64,000 bases of DNA from contig NZ_CP061295.1 of the NCBI RefSeq assembly GCF_018687535.1, forward strand, positions 1,860,001-1,924,000, written 5' to 3'. This document shows, piece after piece, positions 1 to 9,897 of the stretch. The notes beneath the pieces are model-generated. The model ran no database searches. It saw only the letters and a program-made list of their open reading frames with translations, and was not told the DNA's origin. Both the position numbers and the translations under genes were made by a program. How positions within the stretch are numbered: the stretch's first letter is position 1; each line of letters opens with the position of its first letter. The stretch is from Polynucleobacter sp. MWH-S4W17 (GTDB lineage: Bacteria > Pseudomonadota > Gammaproteobacteria > Burkholderiales > Burkholderiaceae).

Positions 1-352
1 CAGAAATCGCCGCTGAGACGGCCCCAGCCCCCATAATCCCGCGGCCAATCGCAATCCAAAGCAAATCATCTTTGGCGGCACAAATTAAAGCTCCAGCCAC
101 AAACAGGGATAGACCCCATAAAACAACGGGTTTACGCCCAATTCGGTCCGATAAACGGCCTAAAGGGATGTAAAAACAGGCCTGAACAATATTAAAGATT
201 CCGAGAGTCAAGCCGACCCAAAGTGCGTGCTCACCACCCGGCAAGCCACGCGCATGGAGGCTAAAGATGGGCAGTAGCAAGAATAGGCCCAGCATACGGA
301 GGCCAAATATGCCTGCTAAGGCCAGAGTGGAGCGAAGTTCAGAAGGATTCAT
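1..352 (-). CDS. MFS transporter, N-terminal part (cut by window edge)
   Basis: The first 117 residues are present, starting at an ATG whose complement lies at 350-352; the C-terminal part lies beyond the left edge. Three hydrophobic segments are visible. Between the second and third is the MFS loop motif A, seen as GRLSDRIGRKPVV, with the conserved Gly, Asp, Arg and Gly. The protein is therefore an inner-membrane secondary transporter of the major facilitator superfamily, with no visible clue to the substrate. It is divergent from uvrA with only 37 bp between the start codons. An MFS gene beside uvrA is common in Burkholderiales. Confidence 0.85.
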   Translation of the reverse strand, partial: MNPSELRSTLALAGIFGLRMLGLFLLLPIFSLHARGLPGGEHALWVGLTLGIFNIVQACFYIPLGRLSDRIGRKPVVLWGLSLFVAGALICAAKDDLLWIAIGRGIMGAGAVSAAIS

Positions 353-389
353 GGGAAAGAGCTATATTAACAAGTTACGCTAAAAAATC

Positions 390-3290
390 ATGAATAACGA
401 AATCAAGATCCGCGGTGCCCGCACCCACAACCTCAAAAACATCAATCTAGACATCCCTAGAGAGAAACTCGTCGTCCTTACTGGCTTATCTGGCTCAGGC
501 AAAAGCTCATTGGCTTTTGACACGCTGTATGCAGAAGGTCAACGCCGCTACGTGGAATCTCTCTCAGCTTATGCCCGCCAGTTTTTGCAACTCATGGAAA
601 AGCCAGATGTCGATACGATTGAAGGGCTTTCACCAGCGATTTCGATTGAACAAAAAGCCACCAGCCATAACCCTCGCTCCACCGTGGGTACCGTTACTGA
701 AATTCATGATTACTTGCGTTTGTTATTTGCCCGCGCAGGCACGCCCCATTGTCCAGACCACGATCTACCTTTAGAAGCACAAAGCGTTTCTCAAATGGTC
801 GATACCGTACTCTCAATGCCTGAAGATACGAAGTTGATGATTTTGGCTCCAGTAGTGAGCGAACGCAAAGGTGAATTCGTTGACCTCTTTCAAGACCTGC
901 AGGCACAAGGCTTTGTGCGCTTTCGTGTGCGCTCTGGTGGTGGTACAGCAAACGTAGCAAAAGCCGAGATTTTTGAAGTGGATCAATTACCAGCGCTCAA
1001 AAAGAATGATAAGCATTCGATTGAAGTAGTGGTTGACCGCATCAAGGTACGTCCCGATATTCAGCAACGTTTGGCAGAATCTTTTGAGACAGCCCTACGT
1101 TTGGCGGATGGCAAAGCCATGATCGTCGATATGGATACTGGCAAAGAGATGATTTTCTCCAGCAAGTTTGCTTGCCCAGTTTGCTCATACTCTTTACAAG
1201 AATTAGAGCCGCGTCTCTTCTCTTTTAATAACCCGATGGGCGCCTGCCCTTCCTGTGATGGCCTGGGTCACCAGTCTTTCTTTGACCCAAAGCGCATCGT
1301 TGCGCATCCTGATTTGTCACTCGCCTCTGGTGCCATTAAGGGGTGGGATCGCCGCAATCAGTTCTACTTCAAACTACTTCAAACCCTAGCTAAGCATGGC
1401 GGCTTTGATGTGGAGAAGCCATTTGAGACGCTGAACAAAAAGCAGCAAGATCTGATTCTCTTGGGCTCTGGCGATGTCACTATTCCTTTCGAATACATCA
1501 ACGAGCGTGGCAAGAACAGCATTCGTGAACATGCCTTCGAAGGCATTGTTGCCAACTTTGAAAGACGCTATCGCGAAACCGATTCCATGACAGTTCGTGA
1601 AGAACTATCGCGCTATCAAAATGTTCAAACTTGTCCTGAATGTAATGGCAGCCGTTTACGCAAAGAAGCTCGCTTTGTCAAAGTGGGTGAGAAGAAACAA
1701 TCTCGTGCGATATACGAGATCAGCGCCCTACCACTAAAAGAAGCAAAAGAATATTTCGAGACCCTTGAGCTCAAGGGTGCCAAACGAGAAATCGCTGACA
1801 AGATTGTTAAAGAGATTGGCGCACGTCTACGCTTCTTAAATGATGTAGGCCTAGACTACCTTTCACTCGAGCGTAGTGCCGACACTCTTTCTGGCGGTGA
1901 AGCCCAACGTATTCGCCTAGCAAGCCAGATTGGCTCTGGCTTAACGGGGGTGATGTATGTATTGGACGAACCTTCAATTGGCCTGCATCAACGCGATAAC
2001 GATCGCCTGATTGGCACCCTGAAGCACCTGCGAGATTTAGGTAATAGCGTTTTAGTCGTTGAACATGATGAGGATATGATTCGCGCCTCTGACTGGGTTA
2101 TTGATATCGGTCCTGGTGCTGGTGTTCATGGTGGCGAAGTGGTCGCTCAAGGCACGCCAGCAGAAGTTGAAGCCAACCCAAATTCCTTAACTGGTGCTTA
2201 CCTTGCCGGCCGTGAAGCAATCGCGGTTCCAGAAAAACGGATTCCGGTAAATGATCGCTTTTTAGAAATCATTGGTGCGCGCGGCAATAACTTGCAATCT
2301 GTTCATGCAAAAATTCCCGTTGGCTTGTTAACTTGCGTTACTGGTGTATCAGGCTCTGGTAAATCCACCTTAATTAACGACACCTTGCATCATGCAGTTG
2401 CTCAGCACCTCTATGGTTCTAATGCAGAGCCTGCGGCGCACGATGCAATTAAGGGTTTAGAACATTTTGATAAAGTCATTAGCGTTGACCAATCTCCTAT
2501 TGGTAGAACTCCGCGCTCCAACCCCGCCACCTACACGGGACTATTTACCCCAATTAGAGAACTCTTCGCAGGCGTTCCTGCATCACGTGAACGGGGCTAT
2601 GAAGCGGGTCGCTTCTCCTTTAACGTTAAAGGTGGGCGCTGTGATTCTTGTGAAGGCGATGGCGTTCTTAAAGTAGAGATGCACTTCTTGCCTGACGTGT
2701 ATGTTCCCTGCGATGTTTGTCATGGAAAGCGTTACAACCGTGAAACTTTAGATATTCGCTACAAGAGCAAGAATATTCATGAAGTGCTCTCGATGACTAT
2801 CGAACAGGCCCATGAGTTTTTTGAAGCGGTGCCCGTTGTTAAGCGCAAACTCAAAACATTGCTAGACGTAGGTCTGGGCTACGTGAAGCTTGGACAAAGC
2901 GCAACCACCTTATCTGGCGGTGAAGCACAACGCGTAAAACTTTCTCTTGAACTCTCCAAGCGTGACACCGGCAGAACCTTATATATTTTGGACGAGCCAA
3001 CTACTGGTTTGCATTTCCACGATATTCAATTATTGCTAACTGTGATTCAAACACTGAAGAAGCAAGGCAACACGATTGTCATCATTGAGCACAACCTTGA
3101 TGTGATTAAGACTGCGGATTGGATTATTGACTTAGGGCCTAAGGGCGGCGCCGGTGGCGGGCAAATCATTGCCACCGGGACACCAGAAGACGTAGCTAAA
3201 AATGAATTGAGTTTTACAGGTCACTACTTAGCGCCATTGCTAACTCGTAAAGCGCCTACTCCTGTAGCCGGTAAAAAGAAAAGTAAGTAA
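390..3290 (+). CDS. uvrA: Excinuclease ABC subunit A (UvrA)
   Basis: UvrA is the DNA-damage recognition ATPase of nucleotide excision repair and acts as a dimer with UvrB. At 966 residues it is slightly longer than the usual ~940. Both ABC modules are complete. The first Walker A (GLSGSGKSS) is at about 32-40, with its signature LSGGEAQR near 500 and Walker B near 523. The second Walker A (GVSGSGKST) is near 652, with its signature near 840 and Walker B near 866. Zinc-binding CxxC pairs are visible near 261/285 and 750/774. The tail ends in a lysine-rich stretch. No SOS box was recognised in the 37 bp upstream, but a degenerate one could be missed by eye. Confidence 0.98.
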   Translation: MNNEIKIRGARTHNLKNINLDIPREKLVVLTGLSGSGKSSLAFDTLYAEGQRRYVESLSAYARQFLQLMEKPDVDTIEGLSPAISIEQKATSHNPRSTVGTVTEIHDYLRLLFARAGTPHCPDHDLPLEAQSVSQMVDTVLSMPEDTKLMILAPVVSERKGEFVDLFQDLQAQGFVRFRVRSGGGTANVAKAEIFEVDQLPALKKNDKHSIEVVVDRIKVRPDIQQRLAESFETALRLADGKAMIVDMDTGKEMIFSSKFACPVCSYSLQELEPRLFSFNNPMGACPSCDGLGHQSFFDPKRIVAHPDLSLASGAIKGWDRRNQFYFKLLQTLAKHGGFDVEKPFETLNKKQQDLILLGSGDVTIPFEYINERGKNSIREHAFEGIVANFERRYRETDSMTVREELSRYQNVQTCPECNGSRLRKEARFVKVGEKKQSRAIYEISALPLKEAKEYFETLELKGAKREIADKIVKEIGARLRFLNDVGLDYLSLERSADTLSGGEAQRIRLASQIGSGLTGVMYVLDEPSIGLHQRDNDRLIGTLKHLRDLGNSVLVVEHDEDMIRASDWVIDIGPGAGVHGGEVVAQGTPAEVEANPNSLTGAYLAGREAIAVPEKRIPVNDRFLEIIGARGNNLQSVHAKIPVGLLTCVTGVSGSGKSTLINDTLHHAVAQHLYGSNAEPAAHDAIKGLEHFDKVISVDQSPIGRTPRSNPATYTGLFTPIRELFAGVPASRERGYEAGRFSFNVKGGRCDSCEGDGVLKVEMHFLPDVYVPCDVCHGKRYNRETLDIRYKSKNIHEVLSMTIEQAHEFFEAVPVVKRKLKTLLDVGLGYVKLGQSATTLSGGEAQRVKLSLELSKRDTGRTLYILDEPTTGLHFHDIQLLLTVIQTLKKQGNTIVIIEHNLDVIKTADWIIDLGPKGGAGGGQIIATGTPEDVAKNELSFTGHYLAPLLTRKAPTPVAGKKKSK

Positions 3291-3296
3291 AGCAAT

Positions 3297-3315
3297 AATA
3301 GTGCGCAGCGCTATT
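3297..3315. terminator. Hairpin between convergent uvrA and antiporter genes
   Basis: An 8-bp stem (AATAGTGC with GCGCTATT, one G-U pair) around a 3-base loop sits in the 34-bp gap between two convergent stop codons. Neither strand has a strong T-run after it, so termination is plausible from position but weak. Confidence 0.35.
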
Positions 3316-3324
3316 AGATTGATC

Positions 3325-5307
3325 TCAGAGTAATTTAGCTTCAGCCAAATCGGTTGCCTCTGAATTGCCTGAGATCACCAAAATGTCATTAGCCTCAAGC
3401 TTGAGATCGGGAGTAGGATCCAACTTCACATAATCTGCGTTTCGACCTTTGCGACGCACTGCCTGAATATTGACGCCCTCTTTCTCCAGATCAAGCTCGC
3501 CTAAAGTTTTACTAATCGCTTTTGAATTGGGTAACAGGGTAATGGCATGTAAACGCCAAGATTCATTGGAGCCAAAGTCATCGTCCGCAGAGCCGCGGAA
3601 GTAGCCCCTCAACAAACTATAACGCTCTTCCCTTGCTGTTGTGATGCGTCGCACTACCTTACGCATTGGCACACCCATGATCAATAGAACATGGGAGGCA
3701 ATCATTAAGCTACCCTCAATTAACTCGGGTACCACTTCGGTAGCACCCGCAGCCTGCAACTTGGCGATATCCGCATCATCTCTAGTGCGCACCAATACCG
3801 TCATACCAGGACGTAAGCGCTCTACCTGACGCAACACTCGCATACTTGCTGCTGTATCGGCATAAGTAATGACAACTGCTTTTGCTCTTGCAAGACCTGC
3901 GGCTACTAAATAGTTTTCACGACTTGCATCGCCATAAACTACATTGTCGCCAGCAGCCGCAGCTTCTTTAACGCGATCAGGATCTAAATCCAAGGCAATG
4001 TATGGAATTTTTTCTTGATCAAGCATGCGCGCCAAACTTTGGCCTGAGCGACCAAAACCACAAATGACCACGTGGTTTTCATTACGAACACTTTTAGAGG
4101 CGACACGAGTTAATGCAAGCGATTGCAACAACCATTCGTTACTGGAGAAACGCATCGCAATGCGATCGCTATATTCAATGAGGAACGGCGCACAGAACAT
4201 GGAGATCAGCATCGCTGCCAATACTGCTTGGCTCAAAATGGGATCAATTAAATCTAAGCCATCAATTTGATTCAACAACACAAAGCCGAATTCACCCGCC
4301 TGAGCTAAGCACAGTCCGGTTCTAATCGAGATTCCAGGACTAGAGCCAAAGCCCCGTGATAACAAAGCAATAAGAGCAAACTTGAAGATGAGCGGACCAA
4401 CCAGTAAAACCAAAACCAACAACCACTGCTCACGAATCACGTTGAAATCCAGCAACATGCCAATCGTCACAAAGAAGAGGCCGAGTAAAACATCGCGAAA
4501 CGGCTTGATATCCTCTTCCACTTGATGGCGATAAGGCGTTTCAGAAATCAACATGCCAGCCAAGAACGCACCAAGCGCCAGCGACAAGCCAAAGTGCTCA
4601 GTAAGCGCTGCCATACCCAAAACAATCAACAACAGATTGAGCATGAACAACTCTTGTGAGCGCAACTTAGCAACCAACTTAAACCAATGACTCATCAAGC
4701 TTTGGCCAATAAAGAAAATTAACACCAAAGCAACGGTAATTTTGATTGAGGCCGCAGTGAGCGCAACAAATAAATCCGATGGATTTTTTCCAAGTGATGG
4801 CAATAAGATCAACAGGAAGACCACGGCCAAATCCTGGAATAACAAAATACCCACGACATTGCGACCATGCTCTGTCTCTAATTCAGCGCGATCAGAAATC
4901 AATTTGGTCACAATTGCGGTGGATGACATTGCCAGCGCACCACCCAAAGCGATCGCAGCATGCCATGAGATGGGATAAATCCAATTCATTAGCAAACTGG
5001 CGGGGATTGCTAAAAGCATTGTCAAAATGACTTGGCTGCCACCAAGACCAAATACGATCGATCGCATTGCCCTTAATTTATGCAGGTTAAATTCCAAACC
5101 AATCGAGAACATCAAGAAAACCACGCCAAATTCAGCCAAATACTTCACTGTGGCTGAATCATTCGCCAAGCCCAAGGCATTAGGCCCAATCAGCACGCCA
5201 ATGGCCAAATAGCCCAAAATGGGGGGTAAGCCAAAATAGCGGAAAATAACCACTCCGGCCACACCCGAGGCCAGGAGAATGAGGGTTAATTGAAGGACTG
5301 ACGGCAT
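3325..5307 (-). CDS. CPA2-family monovalent cation:H+ antiporter with TrkA domains (KefB/YbaL-like)
   Basis: This 660-residue inner-membrane protein has an N-terminal hydrophobic Na+/H+ exchanger domain of about 12 segments (residues ~1-390). A cytoplasmic TrkA-N Rossmann domain follows, with the nucleotide-binding GFGRSG motif near 413, and then a TrkA-C domain at about 570-655. This is the KefB/KefC/YbaL arrangement, in which NAD(H) or a similar ligand gates cation efflux. K+ is the likely ion by family, but the sequence does not prove it. The gene is divergent from kdsD with only 11 bp between start codons, so each promoter must lie partly inside the other gene. Confidence 0.9.
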   Translation of the reverse strand: MPSVLQLTLILLASGVAGVVIFRYFGLPPILGYLAIGVLIGPNALGLANDSATVKYLAEFGVVFLMFSIGLEFNLHKLRAMRSIVFGLGGSQVILTMLLAIPASLLMNWIYPISWHAAIALGGALAMSSTAIVTKLISDRAELETEHGRNVVGILLFQDLAVVFLLILLPSLGKNPSDLFVALTAASIKITVALVLIFFIGQSLMSHWFKLVAKLRSQELFMLNLLLIVLGMAALTEHFGLSLALGAFLAGMLISETPYRHQVEEDIKPFRDVLLGLFFVTIGMLLDFNVIREQWLLVLVLLVGPLIFKFALIALLSRGFGSSPGISIRTGLCLAQAGEFGFVLLNQIDGLDLIDPILSQAVLAAMLISMFCAPFLIEYSDRIAMRFSSNEWLLQSLALTRVASKSVRNENHVVICGFGRSGQSLARMLDQEKIPYIALDLDPDRVKEAAAAGDNVVYGDASRENYLVAAGLARAKAVVITYADTAASMRVLRQVERLRPGMTVLVRTRDDADIAKLQAAGATEVVPELIEGSLMIASHVLLIMGVPMRKVVRRITTAREERYSLLRGYFRGSADDDFGSNESWRLHAITLLPNSKAISKTLGELDLEKEGVNIQAVRRKGRNADYVKLDPTPDLKLEANDILVISGNSEATDLAEAKLL

Positions 5308-5318
5308 ATACTTACTCG

Positions 5319-6311
5319 ATGATAGCTAAGACTCGTGAACGTACACTAAAGCTTGCGCGCGACACCCTCACTATTGAGGCTGCTGCACTGCAAACTATGC
5401 GTGATCGCCTTGAGGGCGCCAATGCTGATGCCCTCGTCCTGGCGGTTGAACTTTTACATGACTGCAAAGGCAGAATCGTCGTTTCTGGAATCGGCAAATC
5501 GGGCCATATTGCTCGCAAAATTGCCGCTACTTTTGCTTCCACAGGCTCCCCTGCATTTTTTGTTCACCCCGCTGAAGCCAGCCATGGTGACTTAGGCATG
5601 GTTACTAGAGATGATGTTTTTGTCGCACTTTCTAATTCCGGCGAGACCGATGAGCTTTTGACTATCGTGCCAATCGTGAAACGCACTGGCGCAAAACTCA
5701 TTGCCCTCACTGGCGCTCCAAATTCCTCCCTTGCCAAATTGGCAGACGCGCATTTAGATACCAGTGTTGAAAAAGAGGCTTGCCCTTTAAATCTAGCGCC
5801 CACTACCAGCACTACTGCAGCACTAGCCATGGGCGATGCACTTGCTGTCGCCTTACTAGATGCACGCGGCTTTGAAGCTGAAGACTTTATTCGCTCACAT
5901 CCCGGCGGCAGACTAGGTCGTAAGCAATTGATGCATGTCAGTGAAGTAATGCGCAGCCTTGCAGACACACCAAAAATCTCCATTGATGCATCACTACAAG
6001 ATGCCTTGTTAGAGATGACCTCAAAGCGTATGGGTATGGTGGTAATCCTAGATGCCAACAAAAAAGTATTTGGCATATTGACTGATGGCGACTTGCGTCG
6101 CCTTCTAGAAAAAACTACTGACCTGAGCGGCATCAAACTCGAGAGTGCAACCACTGCCGATCCTCGCACCATTCCAGCAGAGTTACTTGCTGAAGAAGCG
6201 ATCGAGATGATGGAGAAACATCGCATCAATCATTTAGTGGTAACAGATAACCAAGGCCATTTATTAGGCGCATTAAATCTACATGATTTATTTGCAGCCA
6301 AAGTCATTTAA
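5319..6311 (+). CDS. kdsD: Arabinose-5-phosphate isomerase (KdsD/KpsF/GutQ)
   Basis: KdsD converts ribulose-5-phosphate to arabinose-5-phosphate, the first step toward Kdo for lipopolysaccharide. The protein has 330 residues, normal for the family. An N-terminal SIS sugar-isomerase domain (~40-175) contains GIGKSG and the serine-rich SNSGET phosphosugar site. Two CBS domains follow (~210-260 and ~275-328). It is the first gene of a same-strand run through rapZ; kdsC follows after 28 bp, and together they give two of the Kdo-pathway enzymes. Confidence 0.96.
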   Translation: MIAKTRERTLKLARDTLTIEAAALQTMRDRLEGANADALVLAVELLHDCKGRIVVSGIGKSGHIARKIAATFASTGSPAFFVHPAEASHGDLGMVTRDDVFVALSNSGETDELLTIVPIVKRTGAKLIALTGAPNSSLAKLADAHLDTSVEKEACPLNLAPTTSTTAALAMGDALAVALLDARGFEAEDFIRSHPGGRLGRKQLMHVSEVMRSLADTPKISIDASLQDALLEMTSKRMGMVVILDANKKVFGILTDGDLRRLLEKTTDLSGIKLESATTADPRTIPAELLAEEAIEMMEKHRINHLVVTDNQGHLLGALNLHDLFAAKVI

Positions 6312-6339
6312 CCTCCATTAGTAATCGAGTTTCCCTTTC

Positions 6340-6912
6340 ATGCCCAGCGCTTTCAATACTCACAAGACCAACCCTCTAACTCAATATCCACAAGCATGGG
6401 AGCGTGCAGGCAAAGTGAAGCTTTTGGTATTGGATGTTGATGGCGTATTAACAAATGGGCAAGTATGGATTGGCGCCGATGGAAAAGAATCGTTAAAAGC
6501 CTTTGATATTCAAGATGGTTTAGGCATCAAATTATTAGAGCAATGCGGTATTCCGACTGCCATCATTACCGGCAGAAACTCCAAAATGGTTTTGGCGCGC
6601 TGCGAAGAGCTTGGCATTAAACATGTTCACATGGGTGTTGAAAACAAAGCTATTGCCCTGAAAGAAGTTCTTCAATCTCTGGGGCTGACTGCGGCTGACT
6701 GCGCTGTTATGGGTGACGATTGGCCAGACATGCAAATGATGAAAAATGCAGGCTTTCGTATTTGCCCAGCACAAGGTCACGAAGCTGTTCAAGAATTTTC
6801 CCACTTGGTGACGACACGCAATGGCGGTAATAGTGCAGTGCGTGAAGTATGTGACCTGATTCTCAAAGCCCAGAATCGCTACGAAGAATTACTTCTTAAG
6901 GCTCGTAGCTAA
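6340..6912 (+). CDS. kdsC: 3-deoxy-D-manno-octulosonate 8-phosphate phosphatase (KdsC)
   Basis: A HAD-superfamily phosphatase that removes phosphate from Kdo-8-P to give free Kdo. HAD motif I appears as DVDGVLTNG at residues ~32-40 and motif IV as GDDWPDMQM. The 190-residue length and lack of a large cap domain fit the tetrameric C0-type KdsC. The ATG at 6340 has only a weak ribosome binding site, consistent with coupling to kdsD. lptC begins 3 bp after the stop. Confidence 0.96.
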   Translation: MPSAFNTHKTNPLTQYPQAWERAGKVKLLVLDVDGVLTNGQVWIGADGKESLKAFDIQDGLGIKLLEQCGIPTAIITGRNSKMVLARCEELGIKHVHMGVENKAIALKEVLQSLGLTAADCAVMGDDWPDMQMMKNAGFRICPAQGHEAVQEFSHLVTTRNGGNSAVREVCDLILKAQNRYEELLLKARS

Positions 6913-6915
6913 GCA

Positions 6916-7557
6916 ATGCAGTTAAAGCCTCAGCAAATTAAGGTCGGCATCGGGCGCGCTTTGTTGCGCCTACTACCCTTGATATTAATGGGAGTACTCA
7001 CGCTGGCAACTTTTTGGCTGGTCCAAAAAAATACTCCACCAGAAAAATCCCCCCTAGAACGCGTGCGTCTGCATGAGCCTGACTACACCATCAAAGAAGG
7101 TGCACTATCTGCCCTAAATGAATTAGGCAATACCAAATACCGAGTGTTGGGCGTTAAAGTCACTCACTATGATGACGATGCTTCTATCGATATTCTGACG
7201 CCGCGCATGCGCCTATTCCAAGCTGAGAAAGCGCCTGTAACTGTAAAGTCGGATACAGGACATCTCGACGGCGACCTCACCATCCTAGATTTATACGATA
7301 ACGCTAGCATCTTTCGCCCAGCTCAAGAGGCGACTGCATCACAGCCAGCTACCTTAAGAATGTTGGCTAGCTCAAGCTATTTCAAAGTGCTTATTAACGA
7401 TGACATTATTGAAACCGATCGTCCAATTACCCTTGAGCAAGGAATGTCGATCCTGAACTCCACTGAAGGTGGTGTGTTTAACAACATCGAACAAAGTATG
7501 GTGCTCAGCGGCCAAGTTAAAGGACGTATTGAGCGCGCCCCACGGAACCACCAATAA
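6916..7557 (+). CDS. lptC: LPS export ABC transporter periplasmic protein LptC
   Basis: LptC is the bitopic inner-membrane protein that receives LPS from LptB2FG and passes it to LptA. The 213-residue protein has one N-terminal transmembrane helix (~18-36) followed by a periplasmic beta-jellyroll domain. The sequence is poorly conserved, so the call rests on the topology, the tract resembling the LptC/YrbK family (residues ~55-190) and the invariant position between kdsC and lptA. The stop overlaps no base of lptA but is only 1 bp from its first ATG. Confidence 0.9.
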   Translation: MQLKPQQIKVGIGRALLRLLPLILMGVLTLATFWLVQKNTPPEKSPLERVRLHEPDYTIKEGALSALNELGNTKYRVLGVKVTHYDDDASIDILTPRMRLFQAEKAPVTVKSDTGHLDGDLTILDLYDNASIFRPAQEATASQPATLRMLASSSYFKVLINDDIIETDRPITLEQGMSILNSTEGGVFNNIEQSMVLSGQVKGRIERAPRNHQ

Positions 7558-7558
7558 A

Positions 7559-8122
7559 ATGATGTCGATGAAAATATTATTGGTTCGGCTTGTGCTCCTG
7601 AGCTTTGGGCTCTCCCTTGCATCTTTGTCGTTCGCAGAAAAAGCAGACCAAGATAAACCCGTCATTCTGGAAGCGGAAAAAGTTTCTGTAAACGACGTTA
7701 AGCAAATCTATGACCTCAACGGTCAGGTGCTACTGATCAAAGGCAGCATTATTGTTACTGGTGAGGATGGCCACATTGAAGTCGATCCCCAGGGTTATGA
7801 GTTTGTCGATGTCGTGGGTACTCCAGAAGCGGTTGCGAGCTTTAGACAACGTCGCGAAGGCCTTGCAGATGAATTCATGCAAGGACGCGGCGCCCAGGTT
7901 ACCTATGACGCCAAGACAGAATTTCTGACGTTGACAGGCGATGCCAGCTTGAAGCGCTTGCTCAATATGCAAATGCTCGATCAATTAAAGGGCTGGAAAA
8001 TTGAGTACGATGATGTAAAGCAGTACTATCATGTCACGCCCCCTAAAGATGCAAAACCGGATGATCTGCCCTTAGCAAGAGCCATCCTTTCACCAAGACG
8101 AAAAGCAACCCTAGAGAAATGA
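7559..8122 (+). CDS. lptA: LPS transport periplasmic protein LptA
   Basis: LptA forms the periplasmic bridge that carries LPS to the outer membrane. I start it at the ATG at 7559, just after the lptC stop; ATGs at 7562 and 7568 are in frame. A longer frame back to 7469 exists but lies inside lptC and would bury the signal peptide. The product is 187 residues, with a cleavable signal sequence (SLASLSFA before EKADQ) and an OstA/LptA beta-jellyroll domain (~35-140). The end overlaps lptB by 4 bp (ATGA). Confidence 0.93.
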   Translation: MMSMKILLVRLVLLSFGLSLASLSFAEKADQDKPVILEAEKVSVNDVKQIYDLNGQVLLIKGSIIVTGEDGHIEVDPQGYEFVDVVGTPEAVASFRQRREGLADEFMQGRGAQVTYDAKTEFLTLTGDASLKRLLNMQMLDQLKGWKIEYDDVKQYYHVTPPKDAKPDDLPLARAILSPRRKATLEK

Positions 8123-8886
8123 CAGCGGATTTAGCCCACATCGATAATGCGCCCACACTAAGCGCCCATAATCTACAAAAACGGTATGGCTCAAGAACCG
8201 TGGTTCGTGATGTATCCGTACAAGTCAGATGCGGTGAAGTGGTAGGACTACTAGGCCCAAATGGAGCAGGCAAAACAACTTCGTTCTACATGATTGTTGG
8301 ACTAGTCCCACTCGATGGTGGAAATATCGTTTTAGATGGCGCAGATATTACGCATTTACCGATTCATGAACGTGCTCGAATGGGTCTCTCCTATCTACCA
8401 CAAGAAGCCTCTGTATTTAGAAAGCTCAACGTAGCTGAAAATATTCAGGCAGTCTTAGAGCTTCAAGCTCAAGGTGGCAAACCCCTGACTAAGGCTGAAA
8501 TTGCCAACCGCCTAGATGAGCTCTTGGGTGAACTCCAAATTAGTCATCTGCGCAATAACCCAGCCCTCTCTCTATCGGGTGGTGAACGTAGACGGGTAGA
8601 AATTGCGAGAGCACTAGCTTCCCAGCCAAAATTTATCTTGCTAGATGAACCCTTTGCCGGTGTTGACCCTATCGCCGTTGGGGAAATCCAGCGCATTGTT
8701 CGCTTCCTACGGGACCGCCAAATTGGGGTACTAATTACCGACCACAACGTCCGCGAAACCCTAGGTATCTGTGACCACGCCTACATCATCAGCGAAGGTA
8801 GCGTATTGGCAGAAGGCAAGCCTGATCAGATTATTCAGAACGATGCCGTCCGCAGAGTCTATCTGGGCGAAAACTTCCGGATGTAG
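8119..8886 (+). CDS. lptB: LPS export ABC transporter ATP-binding protein LptB
   Basis: LptB is the cytoplasmic ATPase of the LptB2FGC complex that extracts LPS from the inner membrane. Length is 255 residues. Walker A (GPNGAGKTT) is at ~46-54, the signature [15 protein letters not shown] at ~151-165, followed by the Walker B run [11 protein letters not shown] and the H-loop TDHNVRE. It starts inside the lptA stop (ATGA). In related genomes rpoN usually follows, but here a 192-bp gap leads straight to hpf. Confidence 0.98.
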   Translation: MTADLAHIDNAPTLSAHNLQKRYGSRTVVRDVSVQVRCGEVVGLLGPNGAGKTTSFYMIVGLVPLDGGNIVLDGADITHLPIHERARMGLSYLPQEASVFRKLNVAENIQAVLELQAQGGKPLTKAEIANRLDELLGELQISHLRNNPALSLSGGERRRVEIARALASQPKFILLDEPFAGVDPIAVGEIQRIVRFLRDRQIGVLITDHNVRETLGICDHAYIISEGSVLAEGKPDQIIQNDAVRRVYLGENFRM

Positions 8887-9078
8887 GCCAGACGAGGCTT
8901 CCCGCTTTTAAAGCAATAATAATTTCACTTCCCTCTTGGTTTTCAGCAAATTCGCTGATACGCTGGAGGCTCATGGTTTATCTTCCAAAAAAACAGCACA
9001 AAAAATTTCAGGGGCTTGCTGCGCACCCCGGGCATGACTATGCGCACGCATCTATAGCATCTATAAAAGGAGTCGCTA

Positions 9079-9402
9079 ATGAATTTGAAAATTAATAGCC
9101 GTCACGTGGAAGTTACCCCTGCCATGCGCTCTCATCTTGAGGCGGGTCTAGCCAAAATTCGTAAGCACTTCGATCACGTCATTGATGCGTCTGCCTTCCT
9201 GGTAGTAGATAAAGCCAAAGAGAAGGACCTACGTCAAAGCGCCGAGATCACCATTCACCTTAAGGGGAAAGATCTGTTCGCTGAAGCACACAATGCCGAC
9301 CTCTACCACGCCATGGATGCAGTGGTTGATAAGTTAGAGCGCCAAGTTGTTAAACACAAAGAAAAGATTCAAGATCATCACCACGAAAAGCATTTTGAGT
9401 GA
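9079..9402 (+). CDS. hpf: Ribosome hibernation promoting factor, short form (HPF/YhbH)
   Basis: A 107-residue S30AE/sigma-54-modulation family protein that binds the 30S decoding site and promotes inactive 100S ribosomes in stationary phase. Only the N-terminal S30AE domain is present, so this is the short form, which normally works with RMF or related partners. It is preceded by an AAAGGAG ribosome binding site ending 9 bp before the ATG. It lies in the usual hpf-ptsN-hprK-rapZ order, although rpoN is missing upstream. Confidence 0.95.
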   Translation: MNLKINSRHVEVTPAMRSHLEAGLAKIRKHFDHVIDASAFLVVDKAKEKDLRQSAEITIHLKGKDLFAEAHNADLYHAMDAVVDKLERQVVKHKEKIQDHHHEKHFE

Positions 9403-9435
9403 TCTAGTGCGTCAGGACACCTATAATCAATTCAC

Positions 9436-9897
9436 ATGAATGCCCTGACCAATCTTTTTACTCCCGACTGCATTGCATTAGATATCCCCGCCACAAGCAG
9501 GGCTGATGCATTTGCAGCCGCTGGAGAACTGTTTTCTAAACAAACAGGAATAACAGCCAACTCCGTTATAGAGTTCCTCAATGCTCGTGAAGATTTAGGC
9601 TCCACCGCCCTCGGTGCTGGTGTGGCCATCCCTCACGGTCGTGTGAAAGGCTTAAAGCAGCCGAGCGCAGCTTTTATGAGACTGCAGAACCCAATTGAGT
9701 TTGCAGCTCCGGATGGTGAAGCGGTTTCCATCTTGATTTTCTTATTGGTGCCCGAAAAAGCCACCCAACAACATTTAGAGATTTTGTCTTCGATTGCACA
9801 GCTGCTATCGGATGCCGATGCTCGCGAGTCCTTATCGTCTACTGCAGACCCCTTAAAAGTTTGCGAACTCTTACAACACTGGGGTACAGCAAAATGA
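9436..9897 (+). CDS. ptsN: PTS IIA-like nitrogen-regulatory protein PtsN (EIIA-Ntr)
   Basis: A 153-residue single-domain PTS EIIA of the fructose/mannitol type. In PTS-Ntr systems it links phosphorylation state to K+ transport and nitrogen metabolism and does not transport sugar. The phosphoryl-accepting histidine lies in [10 protein letters not shown] (residue ~64). The gene ends in a 4-bp overlap with hprK. A TATAAT sequence at 9422-9427 lies only 8 bp before the ATG. The phosphoryl donors encoded in this window are HPr and EI at 41-43 kb. Confidence 0.94.
   Translation: MNALTNLFTPDCIALDIPATSRADAFAAAGELFSKQTGITANSVIEFLNAREDLGSTALGAGVAIPHGRVKGLKQPSAAFMRLQNPIEFAAPDGEAVSILIFLLVPEKATQQHLEILSSIAQLLSDADARESLSSTADPLKVCELLQHWGTAK

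Noticed and set aside
5564..6229. 221-codon open frame on the minus strand inside kdsD
   Set aside because: It lies wholly antisense to a strongly supported gene, is Ser/Ala/Arg-rich as expected for antisense of this codon usage, and matches no family.
7469..7558. Upstream extension of lptA
   Set aside because: It lies inside lptC and would place 30 residues before the signal peptide; the ATG at 7559 fits the family.
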